NCBI GenBank assembly: GCA_902522115.1
Contig: CABYUV010000003.1
Location: 1-64,000, forward strand
From: an uncultured Pelagibacteraceae bacterium
Lineage (GTDB): Bacteria > Pseudomonadota > Alphaproteobacteria > Pelagibacterales > Pelagibacteraceae
Direction: 5' to 3'
DNA length: 64,000 nucleotides
Part shown: positions 62,656-64,000 of the stretch, piece by piece
Numbering within the stretch: the first letter of the stretch is position 1
Layout: every line of letters begins with the position of its first letter
Program-made: the position numbers and the translations under genes
Notes under the pieces: model-generated
Database searches by the model: none
Seen by the model: the letters and a program-made list of their open reading frames with translations, nothing else
What the model was told of the DNA's origin: nothing

Positions 62656-63480
62656 ATGGATATTAAAGCATTTAAAATGGACGGTTTAGGTAATGATTTT
62701 GTCATCATAGATAATAGACAAACAATTACAAATCTGACTAAAGAGCAAATAATAAAGATTTGTGACAGAAAATTTATTGGTTGTGACCAACTAATATTGA
62801 TTAAAAAAAATGATATTTCAGATGCTTCGCTAGAATTTTATAATTCAGACGGAGGAATGTCTGGTGCGTGTGGAAATGGTACACGATGTATTGCTGATTT
62901 ATTAGGCAAGGAAAACAACAAAAAAGAAATTGTCCTAACAACTTTATCTGGCAAATTAAAATCTAATATTGTTGGAGAAAAAATAGTTTCTACAGAAATA
63001 GGTGTTGCAAAAACAAAATGGGATGAGATTCCGTTGTCTAAAGAATTAAATACTAATAATTTAGGAATTAAAATTATTGACAAAAATAATAACGAATTTT
63101 CTGGTGGAACTGCTGTAAATGTTGGAAACCCACATGTAGTTTTTTTTGTTAATAATAACGAAAATTTTGAAATTAAAAAAATTGGACCAGAAATTGAAAA
63201 CCATTCTTTATTCCCAGAAAAATGTAATGTTACTTTAGCAACTGTTGTAAATAAAGAATTGATTAAAGTTAGAGTGTGGGAAAGAGGAGCTGGACTTACT
63301 AAAGCATGTGGTACAGCAGCTTGTGCAACAGCTTTTGCTGCAAAACAAAATGGACTGGTAAATGATAAAGTGAATATTGAATTTTCTACAGGTAGATTGA
63401 CAATTTCAATTGATGAAAACAATAGTATTCATATGAAAGGACCAGTTTCAGATATCGAGGAGATAAATTTTAAAATTTAA
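62656..63480 (+). CDS. dapF: Diaminopimelate epimerase
   Basis: DapF interconverts LL- and meso-diaminopimelate for lysine and peptidoglycan synthesis. The 274 residues show MDGLGNDFVIIDNR, the two catalytic cysteines in GACGNGTRC and TKACGTAACAT, NVGNPHVVFFV and the C-terminal half of the pseudo-symmetric fold. It is divergent from ffh and its stop overlaps ftsY by one base (TAATG). Confidence 0.97.
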   Translation: MDIKAFKMDGLGNDFVIIDNRQTITNLTKEQIIKICDRKFIGCDQLILIKKNDISDASLEFYNSDGGMSGACGNGTRCIADLLGKENNKKEIVLTTLSGKLKSNIVGEKIVSTEIGVAKTKWDEIPLSKELNTNNLGIKIIDKNNNEFSGGTAVNVGNPHVVFFVNNNENFEIKKIGPEIENHSLFPEKCNVTLATVVNKELIKVRVWERGAGLTKACGTAACATAFAAKQNGLVNDKVNIEFSTGRLTISIDENNSIHMKGPVSDIEEINFKI

Positions 63481-64000
63481 TGGGAATTTTTGAAAAATTT
63501 AAATCAGGTTTTAAAAAAAGTGCCTCAGCTTTTACAACGGGTTTAAGAGATATAGTTGTAAAAAAAGAGATTGATGACAAAACATTAGACAAAATTGAAG
63601 ATTACTTAATTCAATCCGATGTTGGTATTGTTTCGGCTTTAGAAATAAGAGAAATAATTTCTCAAACAAAAATTGATCCCAATAAAGATTTAACTGACGA
63701 AATAAATAATATTTTAAAAAATTATATTATTTCAATTATGAAACCTTTAGAAAATATTGAATTCTTCAAAAAAAAAGAAAAATTAAATGCAACATTAATT
63801 TCAGGTGTTAATGGTGTTGGAAAGACAACTACTATTGGAAAAATAAGCAAAATATTAAAGGGTAATGGAAATAAAGTAATGTTAGCCGCATCAGATACTT
63901 TTAGAGCAGCAGCTATTGAGCAACTAGAAAATTGGGCAAACAAAGTTGATGTTCAAATTACAAAATCATCCCAAGGTTCAGATCCTGCATCAGTTGCTTA
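63480..64000 (+). CDS. ftsY: Signal recognition particle receptor FtsY (partial, C-terminus off the right edge)
   Basis: FtsY is the membrane-associated GTPase that receives the Ffh-ribosome complex. About 173 residues are visible: the N domain (MGIFEKFKSGFKKSASAFTTG, then a four-helix region to about 95) and the start of the GTPase domain with LISGVNGVGKTTTIGKIS and ASDTFRAAAIEQL. The acidic A domain seen in Escherichia coli is absent, as is usual in alphaproteobacteria. The start ATG overlaps the dapF stop. The SRP pair ffh and ftsY therefore lie less than 1 kb apart on opposite strands. Confidence 0.95.
   Translation, partial: MGIFEKFKSGFKKSASAFTTGLRDIVVKKEIDDKTLDKIEDYLIQSDVGIVSALEIREIISQTKIDPNKDLTDEINNILKNYIISIMKPLENIEFFKKKEKLNATLISGVNGVGKTTTIGKISKILKGNGNKVMLAASDTFRAAAIEQLENWANKVDVQITKSSQGSDPASVA

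Noticed and set aside
62838-63422. 194-residue open frame antisense to dapF
   Set aside because: It is the mirror of a clear dapF with both catalytic cysteines; the protein is low in motifs and has no ribosome-binding site or neighbours on that strand.

Overview
The window is a compact, AT-rich (roughly 30% G+C by eye) bacterial chromosome segment that reads as the SAR11 clade (Candidatus Pelagibacter or a close relative, Alphaproteobacteria). The support is: nearly complete coding density with no gene-free stretch over 300 bases; a DMSP demethylation cluster (dmdA, hydrolase, dmdB, dmdC) beside asd and sdhCDAB; class I lysyl-tRNA synthetase; a ChvG/ChvI two-component pair next to ahcY; an F1-only atpHAGDC operon next to priA; a SAM-II riboswitch before metX; and a structured leader before ffh. 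I see no tRNA, rRNA, CRISPR array, insertion sequence, prophage or plasmid-like gene.

Layout. 1-6.8 kb (minus strand): tsaE (cut by the left edge), ahcY, the ChvG/ChvI pair and polA. 6.9-11.3 kb: bioY, an ActR/RegA-type regulator, and a three-gene polyamine cassette (ornithine/lysine decarboxylase, deoxyhypusine-synthase-like protein, agmatinase-like protein). 11.2-14.8 kb (minus): queuosine-precursor transporter, rpmB, pyrD, lysK. 14.9-18.4 kb (plus): trkH, an AmpG-like permease and an NlpC/P60 peptidase. 18.4-20.4 kb (minus): tyrA and hisC. 20.5-29.6 kb (plus): SAM-II riboswitch, metX, metW, gloB, then rplU-rpmA-obgE-proB-proA-nadD-rsfS-ctpA-rppH. 29.6-62.5 kb: 29 consecutive minus-strand genes, read in transcription order as ffh, rpsP, trmD, rplS, leuC, leuD, leuB, dmdC, dmdB, hydrolase, dmdA, asd, sdhCDAB, mmsA, mdh, sucCD, sucAB-lpdA, priA and atpHAGDC. 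62.6-64 kb (plus): dapF and ftsY (cut by the right edge).

How the genes work together. The minus-strand block joins the lower TCA cycle (2-oxoglutarate dehydrogenase, succinyl-CoA synthetase, succinate dehydrogenase, malate dehydrogenase) to ATP synthase and to DMSP demethylation. DMSP demethylation should yield methyl-THF and, further on, methanethiol. Methanethiol is a reduced sulfur source that can meet the activated homoserine made by MetX, whose gene lies behind the SAM-sensing riboswitch; AhcY recycles the S-adenosylhomocysteine left by methyl transfer. This link is inference, because the sulfhydrylase that would join the two routes is not in the window.

The best leads are the unassigned alpha/beta hydrolase inside the dmd operon, the deoxyhypusine-synthase-like enzyme in a bacterial polyamine operon, the ffh leader RNA with a symmetric shared -10 element, the 48-base tandem repeat encoding the S16 tail, and the overlapping stop codons at all four convergent gene junctions.
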